A DNA stretch of 23,650 nt, taken from assembly GCA_017627115.1 (NCBI GenBank), contig JAGAHK010000145.1, positions 1 to 23,650 of the forward strand, read 5' to 3'. Below are positions 8,230 through 15,284 of the stretch, one piece after another. The stretch comes from Bacillota bacterium. Its GTDB lineage: Bacteria; Bacillota; Clostridia; Lachnospirales; CAG-274. The translations under genes and the position numbers were made by a program. Every line of letters begins with the position of its first letter. Within the stretch, counting starts at the first letter, position 1. Below the pieces are notes generated by a model that saw only the letters and a list, made by a program, of their open reading frames with translations, had not been told where the DNA came from and searched no databases.

Positions 8230-8541
8230 ATGAAACAGTATAATGTTGAGATAACCGATGCGGCGCTTGATGATATGGAAAAAATATATAATTATATAGC
8301 ATATGAACTGCGTTCGCCGGAAACGGCAATGGCTCAATATGACCGAATTGCGGAAAGTATATTGGCGTTGGATATATTTCCGGAAAGATACAGCGAAACA
8401 AAATATAAAATAAAAAACGGCATGAAATTACGGCAAATGCCGATCGATAATTATTCGGTATTTTATCGCATTGAGCAGGATAATGTTACAGTAACCAATG
8501 TTTTATACAGTGCATCGGATATACCGGATAGACTGCATTGA
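8230..8541 (+). CDS. RelE/ParE-superfamily toxin
   Basis: The 103-residue protein starts at the ATG at 8230, one base after the antitoxin stop, with GAAAGG (8217-8222) as ribosome binding site inside the antitoxin gene. An in-frame ATG at 8203 would overlap the antitoxin and is unlikely. The order is helix-rich N-terminus (DAALDDMEKIYNYIAYEL), then a RelE/ParE-like sheet ending RQMPIDNYSVFYRIEQDN and VTNVLYSASD. This matches the usual gnY.vfYri...v.i..v.y...D pattern. RelE members cleave mRNA at the ribosome and ParE members poison gyrase; sequence alone does not tell which. The antitoxin type leans to RelE-like. Confidence 0.87.
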   Translation: MKQYNVEITDAALDDMEKIYNYIAYELRSPETAMAQYDRIAESILALDIFPERYSETKYKIKNGMKLRQMPIDNYSVFYRIEQDNVTVTNVLYSASDIPDRLH

Positions 8542-8562
8542 GTATTTTTGTGAGGACATTCA

Positions 8563-8796
8563 ATGAAAATAAAGGGAACAAGGTCATACATAATATTTGA
8601 TATGGAAGATGGGCATAGAATGAAAGCGCAGGGTGAGCTGCTTACAAACAGGAGTTTTGTCGTGTATAAAAATACTATGATAAAGTGGGAACCGCCGTAT
8701 TCCGATGAAAAAGTCACAGAAAAAACGGTTGATTTCATAATATCCGCAGCCGAAAAAAAACAGGGTGATGATACAATGCAGCTGATATTTGAGTGA
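8563..8796 (+). CDS. Imm74-like immunity protein (small)
   Basis: The 77-residue protein has GAGGA (8552-8556) before its ATG. The pattern KGTRSYIIFD, a short beta hairpin, GELL, FVVYKNTMIKWEPPYSDE (W42-E43-P44-P45) and a final helix resembles the Imm74 family of polymorphic-toxin immunity proteins, as I recall it; no search was possible. Imm74 proteins normally sit beside a large secreted toxin. None is visible here; instead it follows a RelB/RelE pair and overlaps the scpA leader. It may be an orphan immunity gene taken up as a defence against neighbours, or a third partner of the toxin-antitoxin unit. The function is inference. Confidence 0.6.
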   Translation: MKIKGTRSYIIFDMEDGHRMKAQGELLTNRSFVVYKNTMIKWEPPYSDEKVTEKTVDFIISAAEKKQGDDTMQLIFE

Positions 8797-8807
8797 AAAG
8801 GACAGAC

Positions 8808-9566
8808 ATGGACATAAATATAAAACTCGATGCATTTGAGGGTCCTATGGAGCTTCTTTTGCATCTTATTGCAAAAAACAAAATGAATATTTACGACATA
8901 CCGATAGCGGAGCTGACAGATCAGTATTTAAGCTGCATTGACACTCTCGACCCGAACTCTATGGAGTCTATGAGTGAGTTTTTAGTCATGGCGGCAACGC
9001 TTATTGAGATAAAGTCGCGTATGCTTCTGCCGCGTCCCGAAGATGACGAGGAAGAGGAAGAGGGCGACCCAAGAGAGGCGCTTGTCAACCGTCTTATCGA
9101 GTACAAGCGTTTCAAGGAAATGGCAGGCGAGCTTGACGAGCGGCAGAAAGATGCGGGCTACAGCTACTATAAACTGCCCGATAAAGAGCTTATCGACAAG
9201 ATACGCAAGGATGTGCCTAAGAGTATTGACGATATACTTTACGGTGCGGATATGGATATGCTTATGGATGCTTTCAAAGAGGTGCTGCGCCGCCGCGAGG
9301 TCAGGACGGACAAGGTGCGCGCAGGCTTTAACTCGGTAACGCGCGAGATATTCACGATTGAGGATAAAATAAAGCATATAACCAACCTGCTCACGCTGAA
9401 CAGCCGTATAACTTTCCGCAGCGTTTTCCGCAGAAAAGCAAGCAAAAACGAGATAGTTGTGACCTTTCTTGCAATGCTTGAACTGATAAAGATAAAAAAG
9501 ATATACATACAGCAGGATCATTTGTTTGACGAGATAGTTATCTCGCCCTACAAGGAGGCAGTTTGA
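8808..9566 (+). CDS. scpA: Segregation and condensation protein A
   Basis: ScpA is the kleisin of the Smc-ScpA-ScpB condensin that organises and segregates the chromosome. The product has 252 residues from the ATG at 8808, behind AAAAGGA; a GTG at 8793 is in frame but overlaps the preceding stop. The N-terminal DAFEGPMELLLHLI and the following KNKMNIYDIPIAELTDQYL are the classic ScpA signature contacting Smc. An acidic run (residues 79-85) marks the linker. The C-terminal winged helix (TFRSVF...EIVVTFLAMLELIK) ends the protein. It overlaps scpB by one base (TGATG), and AAGGAGG lies within its final codons. Confidence 0.97.
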   Translation: MDINIKLDAFEGPMELLLHLIAKNKMNIYDIPIAELTDQYLSCIDTLDPNSMESMSEFLVMAATLIEIKSRMLLPRPEDDEEEEEGDPREALVNRLIEYKRFKEMAGELDERQKDAGYSYYKLPDKELIDKIRKDVPKSIDDILYGADMDMLMDAFKEVLRRREVRTDKVRAGFNSVTREIFTIEDKIKHITNLLTLNSRITFRSVFRRKASKNEIVVTFLAMLELIKIKKIYIQQDHLFDEIVISPYKEAV

Positions 9567-10135
9567 TGACAATAGAACAGCTTAAATATGCGGCGGAGGC
9601 GATACTTTTTGCGGCAGGCGAGGCGGTGGAACTGCGTGCGCTTGCTTCCGCACTTGAGCAGGACACAAGGACTATGCACGCAATAATGCAGGACCTTATC
9701 GATGATTATCAAAACCGCGGCATACAGATAATAGAGGTCGGCGAAAGCTATCAGATGTGTACCAAAGCCGATTATTTCGACAGCATAAAAAAGCTCTATC
9801 AGGCACCGAAACGCAAGGTGCTTTCGACCACGCTGCTTGAAACGCTTGCCATAATCGCCTACAGTCAGCCCATAACCAAAGGTCAGATAGAGGAGATAAG
9901 GGGTGTAAGCGCAGACCATGCGGTAAACAAGCTTGTGGAATACGGTCTTGTGGACGAGGCAGGCAGGCTCGATGCACCCGGGCGCCCCATTCTTTTCGGC
10001 ACTACAGAGGAGTTTTTGCGATACTTCGGTTTTAAAAATCTGGAAACTATGCCGCCTATGCCCGAAGCGGGCGAACAGCTGCGGCTTGAGATACAGCAGG
10101 AACTTGACTTTGAAAGCACGGGGCTTTCAAGCTGA
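9566..10135 (+). CDS. scpB: Segregation and condensation protein B
   Basis: ScpB is the dimeric winged-helix subunit that binds the ScpA linker in the Smc condensin. The product has 189 residues. The N-terminal winged helix opens QLKYAAEAILFAAGEAV, and the second contains LLETLAIIAYSQPITKGQIE with EIRGVSADHAV, highly conserved in ScpB. The end (APGRPILFGTTEEFLRYFG) is also standard. The ATG at 9566 overlaps the scpA stop and has AAGGAGG at 9552-9558. A TTG three bases earlier is less likely to be used. A short terminator follows the stop. Confidence 0.97.
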   Translation: MTIEQLKYAAEAILFAAGEAVELRALASALEQDTRTMHAIMQDLIDDYQNRGIQIIEVGESYQMCTKADYFDSIKKLYQAPKRKVLSTTLLETLAIIAYSQPITKGQIEEIRGVSADHAVNKLVEYGLVDEAGRLDAPGRPILFGTTEEFLRYFGFKNLETMPPMPEAGEQLRLEIQQELDFESTGLSS

Positions 10136-10137
10136 TA

Positions 10138-10158
10138 ACGGGCAAAGAGCCTGTTTTT
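10138..10158 (+). terminator. Weak intrinsic terminator after scpB
   Basis: ACGGGC (10138-10143) pairs with GCCTGT (10149-10154), including one G-U pair, around the loop AAAGA, and is followed by four Ts. The stem is short, so termination may be incomplete. Confidence 0.45.
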
Positions 10159-10214
10159 GTAAAAAATGTATAAAAATATTGGGGTTCGCCCGATATTTTG
10201 CCCCAAAATTGATG

Positions 10215-10243
10215 TTGACCAACATATAGTTTTATGGTACAAT
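10215..10243 (+). promoter_or_regulatory. Sigma-A-type promoter for the TolC-like gene
   Basis: TTGACC (10215-10220) and TACAAT (10238-10243) are 17 bp apart, with TG two bases before the -10 box. The start codon of the next gene lies 46 bp further on. This is one of the best consensus matches in the window. Confidence 0.75.
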
Positions 10244-10289
10244 GGTTTTACACTAAAACTAATTATTACCCGAAAGGAAGTTTTATTAT

Positions 10290-11828
10290 ATGAAAAAACG
10301 TATATCATGTCTTTTGCTTACAGTTCTCACGGCTGTGAGCAGCGCACCTGTTTATGCAGGCGAGCCTGCACCTAACAATGTGAGCTTCACTATCGGCGGT
10401 ATGAGAACACCCGCACAGGACGAGATCTACAATATCGACGGCAAGAACTATCTGCCTATGCGTGCTATGTTTGAACTTCTCGGCGGCGAGGTGGATTGGA
10501 ACAAGTATAAAAACGAGGCAAAGGTCACTCTTGACGATATGCGTATCATTATCCAAGAGGACGGCAGAGCCACTATCAACGGCGAAGCCAAAGACCTTGA
10601 TGTACAGCGCATAAACGGCAGCATTTATCTGCCCGTGCGCCTTATGGGCGAAACTTTGGGCTTTAAAGTTGTGTGGGACCCCGAGGAGAGAAATATCGAC
10701 ATCAGAAAAGCCGACAGCGATTATATCCTGCTTGACCTTAAAGCAAATGTGAACGAGAATACACGTATCCTCACTTTTGAAGAAGCGAAGAAACTTGCCG
10801 AAAACAAGAGTTCCACGCTGAAAAATATCGAAGATTCCGTTGATTATATGAAGGACTCGCGTGATACTTTAAGTCAGACCATTACCACGCTTGACAGGGC
10901 TTCGGGCTCGCTTGAAATGGTGCTTGCGACCATTCAGGACACGGAAAAGGCGCTCACGGTGCAGACACAGCTTCAGGAGAGTATTTCGGGTCTTATCAGT
11001 GCAGCGCGTGCAATGAAGAGGATAGATGTTCAGCAGAGCCTTACAAAGGTAAATGAACAGATGGTGCGCGACGGCATCGAGATAACCCTTTTAAGCCAGA
11101 TAAACGCTATCAAAGGCACGGAAGTCGCAAAGCAGCTGCTTGAACAGAGCATTGCTATCAATGCGGAAGACCTTGCAAACACAAAGCTTAAAAACAGCCT
11201 CGGCTATGCAAGTGATGTGGATGTTAAAAAGGCAGAGCTTGCGCAGGAAGAGTTGGAGAAAAACCTTGAACTTACAAACGAGAGCCTTGCTACACAGAAA
11301 GAGGCACTCAACTTCACTCTCGGTCTTGATGCAAAAACAGATGTTTATGTTGAGTCCGACAAGGAAGTCAGCGACCTTTCAAATTTCGACCTTGAAACAT
11401 TTGTTGTGAAACAGCGTGAGAGTGCGCCCAATATCAAGGTGCTTGACGGTAATGTTACCATTGCCGAGTACGCAAACAGAACAACGGATGCGCTTGTTAC
11501 CGAGTCGCGCAAGGGTGTGCAGAACGACCTTAACTCCGCAGAGCGTTCCTTAAAGGACGGCAAGGATACCCTTGAAAAGAATATCCGTTCCGCTTATCAT
11601 CAGCTCCAGCAGCTGGCACTCAAAGACAAGCAGCTTAAACTTGATGTTGAAACGGCTATCATTAACTACAATTCCGCAGTGGTAAGCTACAACGCAGGCA
11701 TGGCTACCGAATTTACGGTAAAGCAGGCAAGACTTGGCGTGCTTAATGCAGAAAAGGCTGTTGAGGATAATAAGCGCAGCTATATAATGCTTTCCGCTAC
11801 ATTTGAAAAACCGTATCTTATTCAGTAA
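10290..11828 (+). CDS. Secreted protein: copper-amine-oxidase-N-like domain fused to TolC-like helical region
   Basis: The 512-residue protein has a clear signal peptide (MKKRISCLLLTVLTAVSS, predicted cleavage after A23). Residues about 30-142 are a copper-amine-oxidase-N-like domain, with paired YLPMRAMFELLGG and YLPVRLMGETLGF motifs and a closing VVWDPEERNIDI. Such domains are common in Clostridia surface proteins and need not bind copper. From about 155 to the end the chain is long heptad-rich helices with TolC-like features: an entry helix ILTFEEAKKLAENKS, and a repeat half ending VSYNAGMATEFTVKQARLGVLNAE. The start has AAAGGAAG at good spacing. A role in export or as a periplasm-like helical barrel is inference; no efflux pump gene is adjacent. 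Confidence 0.8.
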   Translation: MKKRISCLLLTVLTAVSSAPVYAGEPAPNNVSFTIGGMRTPAQDEIYNIDGKNYLPMRAMFELLGGEVDWNKYKNEAKVTLDDMRIIIQEDGRATINGEAKDLDVQRINGSIYLPVRLMGETLGFKVVWDPEERNIDIRKADSDYILLDLKANVNENTRILTFEEAKKLAENKSSTLKNIEDSVDYMKDSRDTLSQTITTLDRASGSLEMVLATIQDTEKALTVQTQLQESISGLISAARAMKRIDVQQSLTKVNEQMVRDGIEITLLSQINAIKGTEVAKQLLEQSIAINAEDLANTKLKNSLGYASDVDVKKAELAQEELEKNLELTNESLATQKEALNFTLGLDAKTDVYVESDKEVSDLSNFDLETFVVKQRESAPNIKVLDGNVTIAEYANRTTDALVTESRKGVQNDLNSAERSLKDGKDTLEKNIRSAYHQLQQLALKDKQLKLDVETAIINYNSAVVSYNAGMATEFTVKQARLGVLNAEKAVEDNKRSYIMLSATFEKPYLIQ

Positions 11829-11836
11829 AAAACAAT

Positions 11837-11873
11837 TATAGTGAACGTCAAAAATATTTGGACGTTCACTATA
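11837..11873. other. 13-bp perfect inverted repeat, hairpin without T-run
   Basis: TATAGTGAACGTC (11837-11849) is exactly repeated in inverse at 11861-11873, with an 11-base A/T-rich spacer that can add three more A-T pairs. It begins 8 bases after the stop of the TolC-like gene. There is no T-tract on the plus strand, so it may be an mRNA 3' stabiliser or a protein-binding site rather than a terminator. Confidence 0.6.
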
Positions 11874-11890
11874 GGATGGGGCTCATAAAT

Positions 11891-11920
11891 AATCGGACTT
11901 AAGCAAGCTTAAGTCCGATT
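11891..11920. other. 14-bp perfect inverted repeat
   Basis: AATCGGACTTAAGC (11891-11904) is followed after two bases by its exact reverse complement (11907-11920). It is the second of three hairpins in a row after the TolC-like gene. No T-run follows directly, apart from a short GTTTAATT. Its role is unknown. Confidence 0.6.
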
Positions 11921-11956
11921 GTTTAATTCGCTTACTATACAATATCTCATTGAAAG

Positions 11957-11987
11957 GCTGCCGCAATATTAATGCGGCAGCTTTTTT
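11957..11987 (+). terminator. Strong Rho-independent terminator
   Basis: GCTGCCGCA (11957-11965) pairs perfectly with TGCGGCAGC (11973-11981) around a 7-base loop and is followed by six Ts. It ends transcription from the TolC-like gene. Three As precede the stem, so it could work weakly in the other direction too. Confidence 0.92.
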
Positions 11988-12039
11988 GGTTATTCTCACA
12001 AAATTTGTTCGGCTTATTCAAAAACTCCGCCTGCCCGTA

Positions 12040-12068
12040 TTGCAAAATCCGACACATTATGCTACTAT
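12040..12068 (+). promoter_or_regulatory. Possible promoter for the DUF4230 pair
   Basis: TTGCAA (12040-12045) and TACTAT (12063-12068) are 17 bp apart. A TATAAT overlaps just downstream (12068-12073) but would have a 22-bp spacer. The start codon follows at 12102. The terminator immediately upstream supports an independent promoter here. Confidence 0.45.
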
Positions 12069-12101
12069 ATAATTAATGATATCGGAAAAAGGGGTGGTAT
12101 T

Positions 12102-12800
12102 ATGGACAATGATAAGAAAAAGGGGCTTTCGCTCAAAACAAAACTTATAATAGCGGTGTTTTTTATCGGTGCGCTGTTTTTTTCATACCTTCCATACGGT
12201 ACACTCAAGCTGATGTCTTCGGGCGAATGGGGCAAAAATGCTTCACAGAACGTAAACGATCTTTTGCTCGGTGAGGAGGGCAAGGTCACTACGGTCACGC
12301 AGGCGGAGCTTGAAAAGGTGATACGCACGGCAAAGCTTTATACTGCCGAATATCCGTATAACGGCTATGCGACAGTGCGCGGCGACAACGGCAAACCGAA
12401 GTATTATGTGGCTTATGAGGGCATCATCCGTGCAGGCGTAAACACCGATAAGATAACTGTAGATATAAACGAGGACGAACGCAGTATTGTAATACGTCTG
12501 CCGTATATAGAAATGGCGGACCCGATAATTGATGCAGGCACGCTGGAATATATTTTTACAAGCTCGCGCTATAATGTCGGCGCAAATTCAAGCGAGGCAT
12601 ATAATGCCGCCATAGTTGACCTTAAAACAAAGGCACTCAATGACCAAAATATGCGCGAAGTTGCCGAGAACTCGGCGAAAACGGCAATAAAAGCGCTTGT
12701 CGAGCCGTGGGTCAACAACACAAACGAGAATAATTATACCGTGACCGTCCTTGCAAACGGCGAGGATGCGCCCGAAAACACGGCAAAGGAGGGTGAGTGA
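12102..12800 (+). CDS. DUF4230-family membrane-anchored protein
   Basis: The 232-residue protein has a charged N-terminus (MDNDKKKGLSLKTK), one membrane helix at about 15-33, and an extracytoplasmic domain. The domain contains YYVAYEGIIRAGVNTDKI, followed by a charged turn and IVIRLPYIEMADPIID, then SLEYIF-like and a helical end (AAIVDLKTKALND). This is the DUF4230 pattern. The biochemical role of DUF4230 is unknown to me. GGGGTGG lies before the ATG. It directly precedes a second DUF4230 gene whose start is two bases after this stop, so the pair forms one operon and the products may form a hetero-oligomer (inference). Confidence 0.8.
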   Translation: MDNDKKKGLSLKTKLIIAVFFIGALFFSYLPYGTLKLMSSGEWGKNASQNVNDLLLGEEGKVTTVTQAELEKVIRTAKLYTAEYPYNGYATVRGDNGKPKYYVAYEGIIRAGVNTDKITVDINEDERSIVIRLPYIEMADPIIDAGTLEYIFTSSRYNVGANSSEAYNAAIVDLKTKALNDQNMREVAENSAKTAIKALVEPWVNNTNENNYTVTVLANGEDAPENTAKEGE

Positions 12801-12801
12801 T

Positions 12802-13452
12802 ATGCGCAGATACCTTATTGCATTTTGTGTTATGCTTGTCCTTTCGGGCTGCGGCAAACAGGCGGCGCAAGGCACACAGACCGCGCAGAACACTAAAAAC
12901 GGTGCGGCTGCCGTAACAAATGTGCCCCGTATCGACAGAATAAAAAACATCTGCCGTCTTTCCACTCTGAAATGCTATTATCACAATATCGCAAAATCCA
13001 CCAAAACCCCCGGAACGGGCGCGGTGCATTTCGGCGAGAAAGAACGCTCGTTCTGGATAGAATACACGGGAATGGCGGAGATCTCCTATGATGCGGAAAA
13101 AATCAAAATGTCGCAGGATGGCAATATTATCACCATCACCCTGCCGCATCCCGATATAAGCTGCACGGTAGACCCGAACTCGTGGACGCCCGAGTCGCAC
13201 GTTGAGTCGGAAGACAATATTGCAAACCCCAACCCGATAACCATGCAGGACTGCACGCAGGCAATAAATGCCGCACAGACCGAGATGCAGGCAAAGACCG
13301 AGAACAACACCGCACTTTTGAATGCCGCAGAGGAACAGGCAAAAGAGCTTATAACAAACTATATTGACCGTATAGGCGAGGTATCGGGCACAAAATACAC
13401 GATAATCTGGCAGACGGAGGACAATGCTCAGACATCGGAGTCCGAAAAATAA
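12802..13452 (+). CDS. DUF4230-like lipoprotein
   Basis: The 216-residue protein has a lipoprotein signal: MRRYLIAFCVMLVLSGC with lipidation at C17. After a Gln/Thr/Ala-rich spacer it repeats the core of the preceding protein: FWIEYTGMAEISYDAEKI, then IITITLPHPDISC, and a helical end of the same spacing. It is thus a diverged paralogue anchored by lipid instead of a helix. The ATG at 12802 has GGAGGG upstream; the frame is open further up but would overlap the first DUF4230 gene deeply. The last 25 bases overlap the end of cwlD on the other strand, with no terminator between. Confidence 0.78.
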   Translation: MRRYLIAFCVMLVLSGCGKQAAQGTQTAQNTKNGAAAVTNVPRIDRIKNICRLSTLKCYYHNIAKSTKTPGTGAVHFGEKERSFWIEYTGMAEISYDAEKIKMSQDGNIITITLPHPDISCTVDPNSWTPESHVESEDNIANPNPITMQDCTQAINAAQTEMQAKTENNTALLNAAEEQAKELITNYIDRIGEVSGTKYTIIWQTEDNAQTSESEK

Positions 13453-14105
13453 TCCGTAATGCCCATATATATCGCCCAAGCAGTGCGTTTTTGGTATTCG
13501 GGCGTGTTGAGTGCCGCATTTTCGGGCGGATTGCTCAAAAAACCGCATTCCACTATAACGCTGGGCACCTTGCTGTTTTTCAGTATATAATAACTGCCGT
13601 TCGGCTTTTCAATGCGCTTGTTTTCGGCTATGGCGGACTTTTTCAGCCGTTGCTGGATATTGGCGGCAAGCCGTTTTCCGCTTTCGGAATTTTTATAATA
13701 AAATACCTGCGCACCCCTTACCTCGGGTGAGGGGTAGCTGTTTTGATGAATGCTGACAAAAAGGTCGGGGCTGCTGTCTTTTACGATAAGCAGGCGGCTT
13801 TTTAAGTCGGCATTTTTTCTGTTTGCAAGAGCCTCGTCTTCGCTTCTTGTTACGGTCACGACTGCGCCGCTCTGTTCGAGATAGCCCTGTAAAAGCCGCA
13901 TTATTTCAAGGTTTATCGCCTTTTCCTCCGTGCCGTTTTCCGCAACTTTTCCGGGGTCGAAACCGCCGTGCCCCGCATCGAGAACAATATGTTTTTTATG
14001 TACGGGCAGGGCTGCCGCAGGCTCGGTGCGGTTATAGTAAACGTGCGCCGTACCGATAAAAATAAGTGCGATATATAAATAAGTCAGTATATTGTTTTTT
14101 TGCAT
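13428..14105 (-). CDS. cwlD: N-acetylmuramoyl-L-alanine amidase CwlD
   Basis: CwlD removes stem peptides from spore cortex peptidoglycan as a step toward muramic-delta-lactam, the mark recognised by germination lytic enzymes. The product has 225 residues. An N-terminal membrane helix (about 7-22) is followed by an Amidase_3 domain. The zinc ligands are H46 (LDAGHGG), E61 (TEEKAIN) and H120 (SIHQNS); the catalytic glutamate is E186 (VIVECGFLSN). The ATG at 14105 has AAGGAG eight bases away. An upstream TTG at 14111 is too close to that site. The spoIIP stop lies 12 bp upstream on the same strand, so the two are co-transcribed. Confidence 0.93.
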   Translation of the reverse strand: MQKNNILTYLYIALIFIGTAHVYYNRTEPAAALPVHKKHIVLDAGHGGFDPGKVAENGTEEKAINLEIMRLLQGYLEQSGAVVTVTRSEDEALANRKNADLKSRLLIVKDSSPDLFVSIHQNSYPSPEVRGAQVFYYKNSESGKRLAANIQQRLKKSAIAENKRIEKPNGSYYILKNSKVPSVIVECGFLSNPPENAALNTPEYQKRTAWAIYMGITDYFSDSDV

Positions 14106-14117
14106 ATCCAAAACTCC

Positions 14118-15080
14118 TTATTTGCCCAGAACTACCTCTCCGAGCAGTTTTGCAAGCACCTCAATGCTGTTGTTTACCTCTGCGCGCGTGTTGGTCTGCG
14201 CACCAAGCTCAATAAGCATACTTTTGTCAAGCATATGCAGCGAATAACGGTAGGCATTGAGATATATCTTCCTGCTCAGCCCGGGATAATTCCTGTCAAG
14301 CGCAAGCTGCATTTTCAGGCTCAAAGCAAGGTTTTGCCGCAGATACGGGTTTTCAAGCCCCACTCCGACCGCCGTGCCGTTTTCGTTTTTTTGACAAAGA
14401 CCGTTGAAAAACATTATTTTTGCATAGTCTTTCCCTTTTGTCCTTTTCACAAGCCGCACATTGTCGGAAACACCGTCACGGTGCAGGTCTATAGCAAGCT
14501 CAACTGACGGATTTTCTTCAAGCACACGTCTTATATACGGCTCTGCACGCTCATAAGCGCCGTTTCGCATCATTTTGCCGTTTTGCATATCAAAATCCTC
14601 GGTGACGTGCAGCACTTTCACCCCGTACTGCGTTTCAAGCAGCTGTTTGAGATACTCTCCCGCACCCACAACGCCCTCCGCCTTGCAGGTGCTGTCGGCA
14701 TAAAGCTCGTTTGCATGAGTATGGAAAATAAGTATTTTCGGCTCGTTTCCCACTGTATTTATGCGGCAGTCCTCGGCAAGCAGCTTTGGTATGTCAAACA
14801 GATCGTCCGTCATTATCGTCTTTTTGTCAACGGCATAAATATAGCGCATAAGTTCGGGGATACCGTTAAGCTGCGATATATCGTAAGTCTCCGCCTTGTA
14901 CGCTTCAAGCTCGCCTGCCGTTGTCAGCTTTACGGGCGCAAGTTCGTAAAACCGCGCCTGTGCCGTTGCCGCAGGCTCAATTTTTTCGGTTTTTGTATGT
15001 ATATATATAAGCAAAAGCACAAGTCCTGCCAATATTGCAGCAAAGACCGTGCTTCTGCGCAGTTTTCCCCTTTTTTGCAT
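14118..15080 (-). CDS. spoIIP: Stage II sporulation protein P
   Basis: SpoIIP is the mother-cell amidase/endopeptidase of the SpoIID-SpoIIM-SpoIIP engulfment machine. The 320-residue product has a membrane helix at about 12-28 and the SpoIIP domain from about 100. Visible signatures are ILIFHTHANELY (H120, H122, E125), AIDLHRDG (H200) and the late glutamate in MLIELGAQTNT, all typical metal or catalytic positions of the family. It starts after GGGAGG with five-base spacing. bofA lies 24 bp upstream and cwlD downstream, giving a sporulation operon yaaL-bofA-spoIIP-cwlD. spoIID and spoIIM are not in the window. Confidence 0.95.
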   Translation of the reverse strand: MQKRGKLRRSTVFAAILAGLVLLLIYIHTKTEKIEPAATAQARFYELAPVKLTTAGELEAYKAETYDISQLNGIPELMRYIYAVDKKTIMTDDLFDIPKLLAEDCRINTVGNEPKILIFHTHANELYADSTCKAEGVVGAGEYLKQLLETQYGVKVLHVTEDFDMQNGKMMRNGAYERAEPYIRRVLEENPSVELAIDLHRDGVSDNVRLVKRTKGKDYAKIMFFNGLCQKNENGTAVGVGLENPYLRQNLALSLKMQLALDRNYPGLSRKIYLNAYRYSLHMLDKSMLIELGAQTNTRAEVNNSIEVLAKLLGEVVLGK

Positions 15081-15104
15081 TTTTCCCTCCCGATAAAACC
15101 CGAC

Positions 15105-15284
15105 TTAAAGAAGATAGGCAAGCACATACAGCATACCGGCTCCCGGCAGCCCGAGCAGGCCGCAGACCGCTGCGGTAAACGGATTTATGCCAACACACAG
15201 CCCGAAAGGTGAAAACAGTATATCCAGCACAAATATGCCCGCACTGCCTGCTGCTGCACGCAGCATTATATTGAAAATGCGCAT
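15105..15284 (-). CDS. bofA: BofA-family pro-sigma-K processing inhibitor-like protein
   Basis: The 59-residue membrane protein ends in the BofA signature (GINPFTAAVCGLLGLPG followed by a final helix). In B. subtilis BofA inhibits SpoIVFB, the S2P-type protease that cleaves pro-sigma-K. This copy is shorter than the usual 80 or more residues and appears to lack the first membrane segment. Many Clostridia keep bofA while lacking a conventional SpoIVFB pathway, so its job here is uncertain. The ATG overlaps the stop of the preceding yaaL-like gene by one base (TGATG). The open frame extends upstream through yaaL but only as an out-of-frame shadow. Confidence 0.8.
   Translation of the reverse strand: MRIFNIMLRAAAGSAGIFVLDILFSPFGLCVGINPFTAAVCGLLGLPGAGMLYVLAYLL

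Noticed and set aside
10180..10206. TTGGGG/CCCCAA stem as a terminator
   Set aside because: The loop is long, no T-run follows, and it sits just before a strong promoter.
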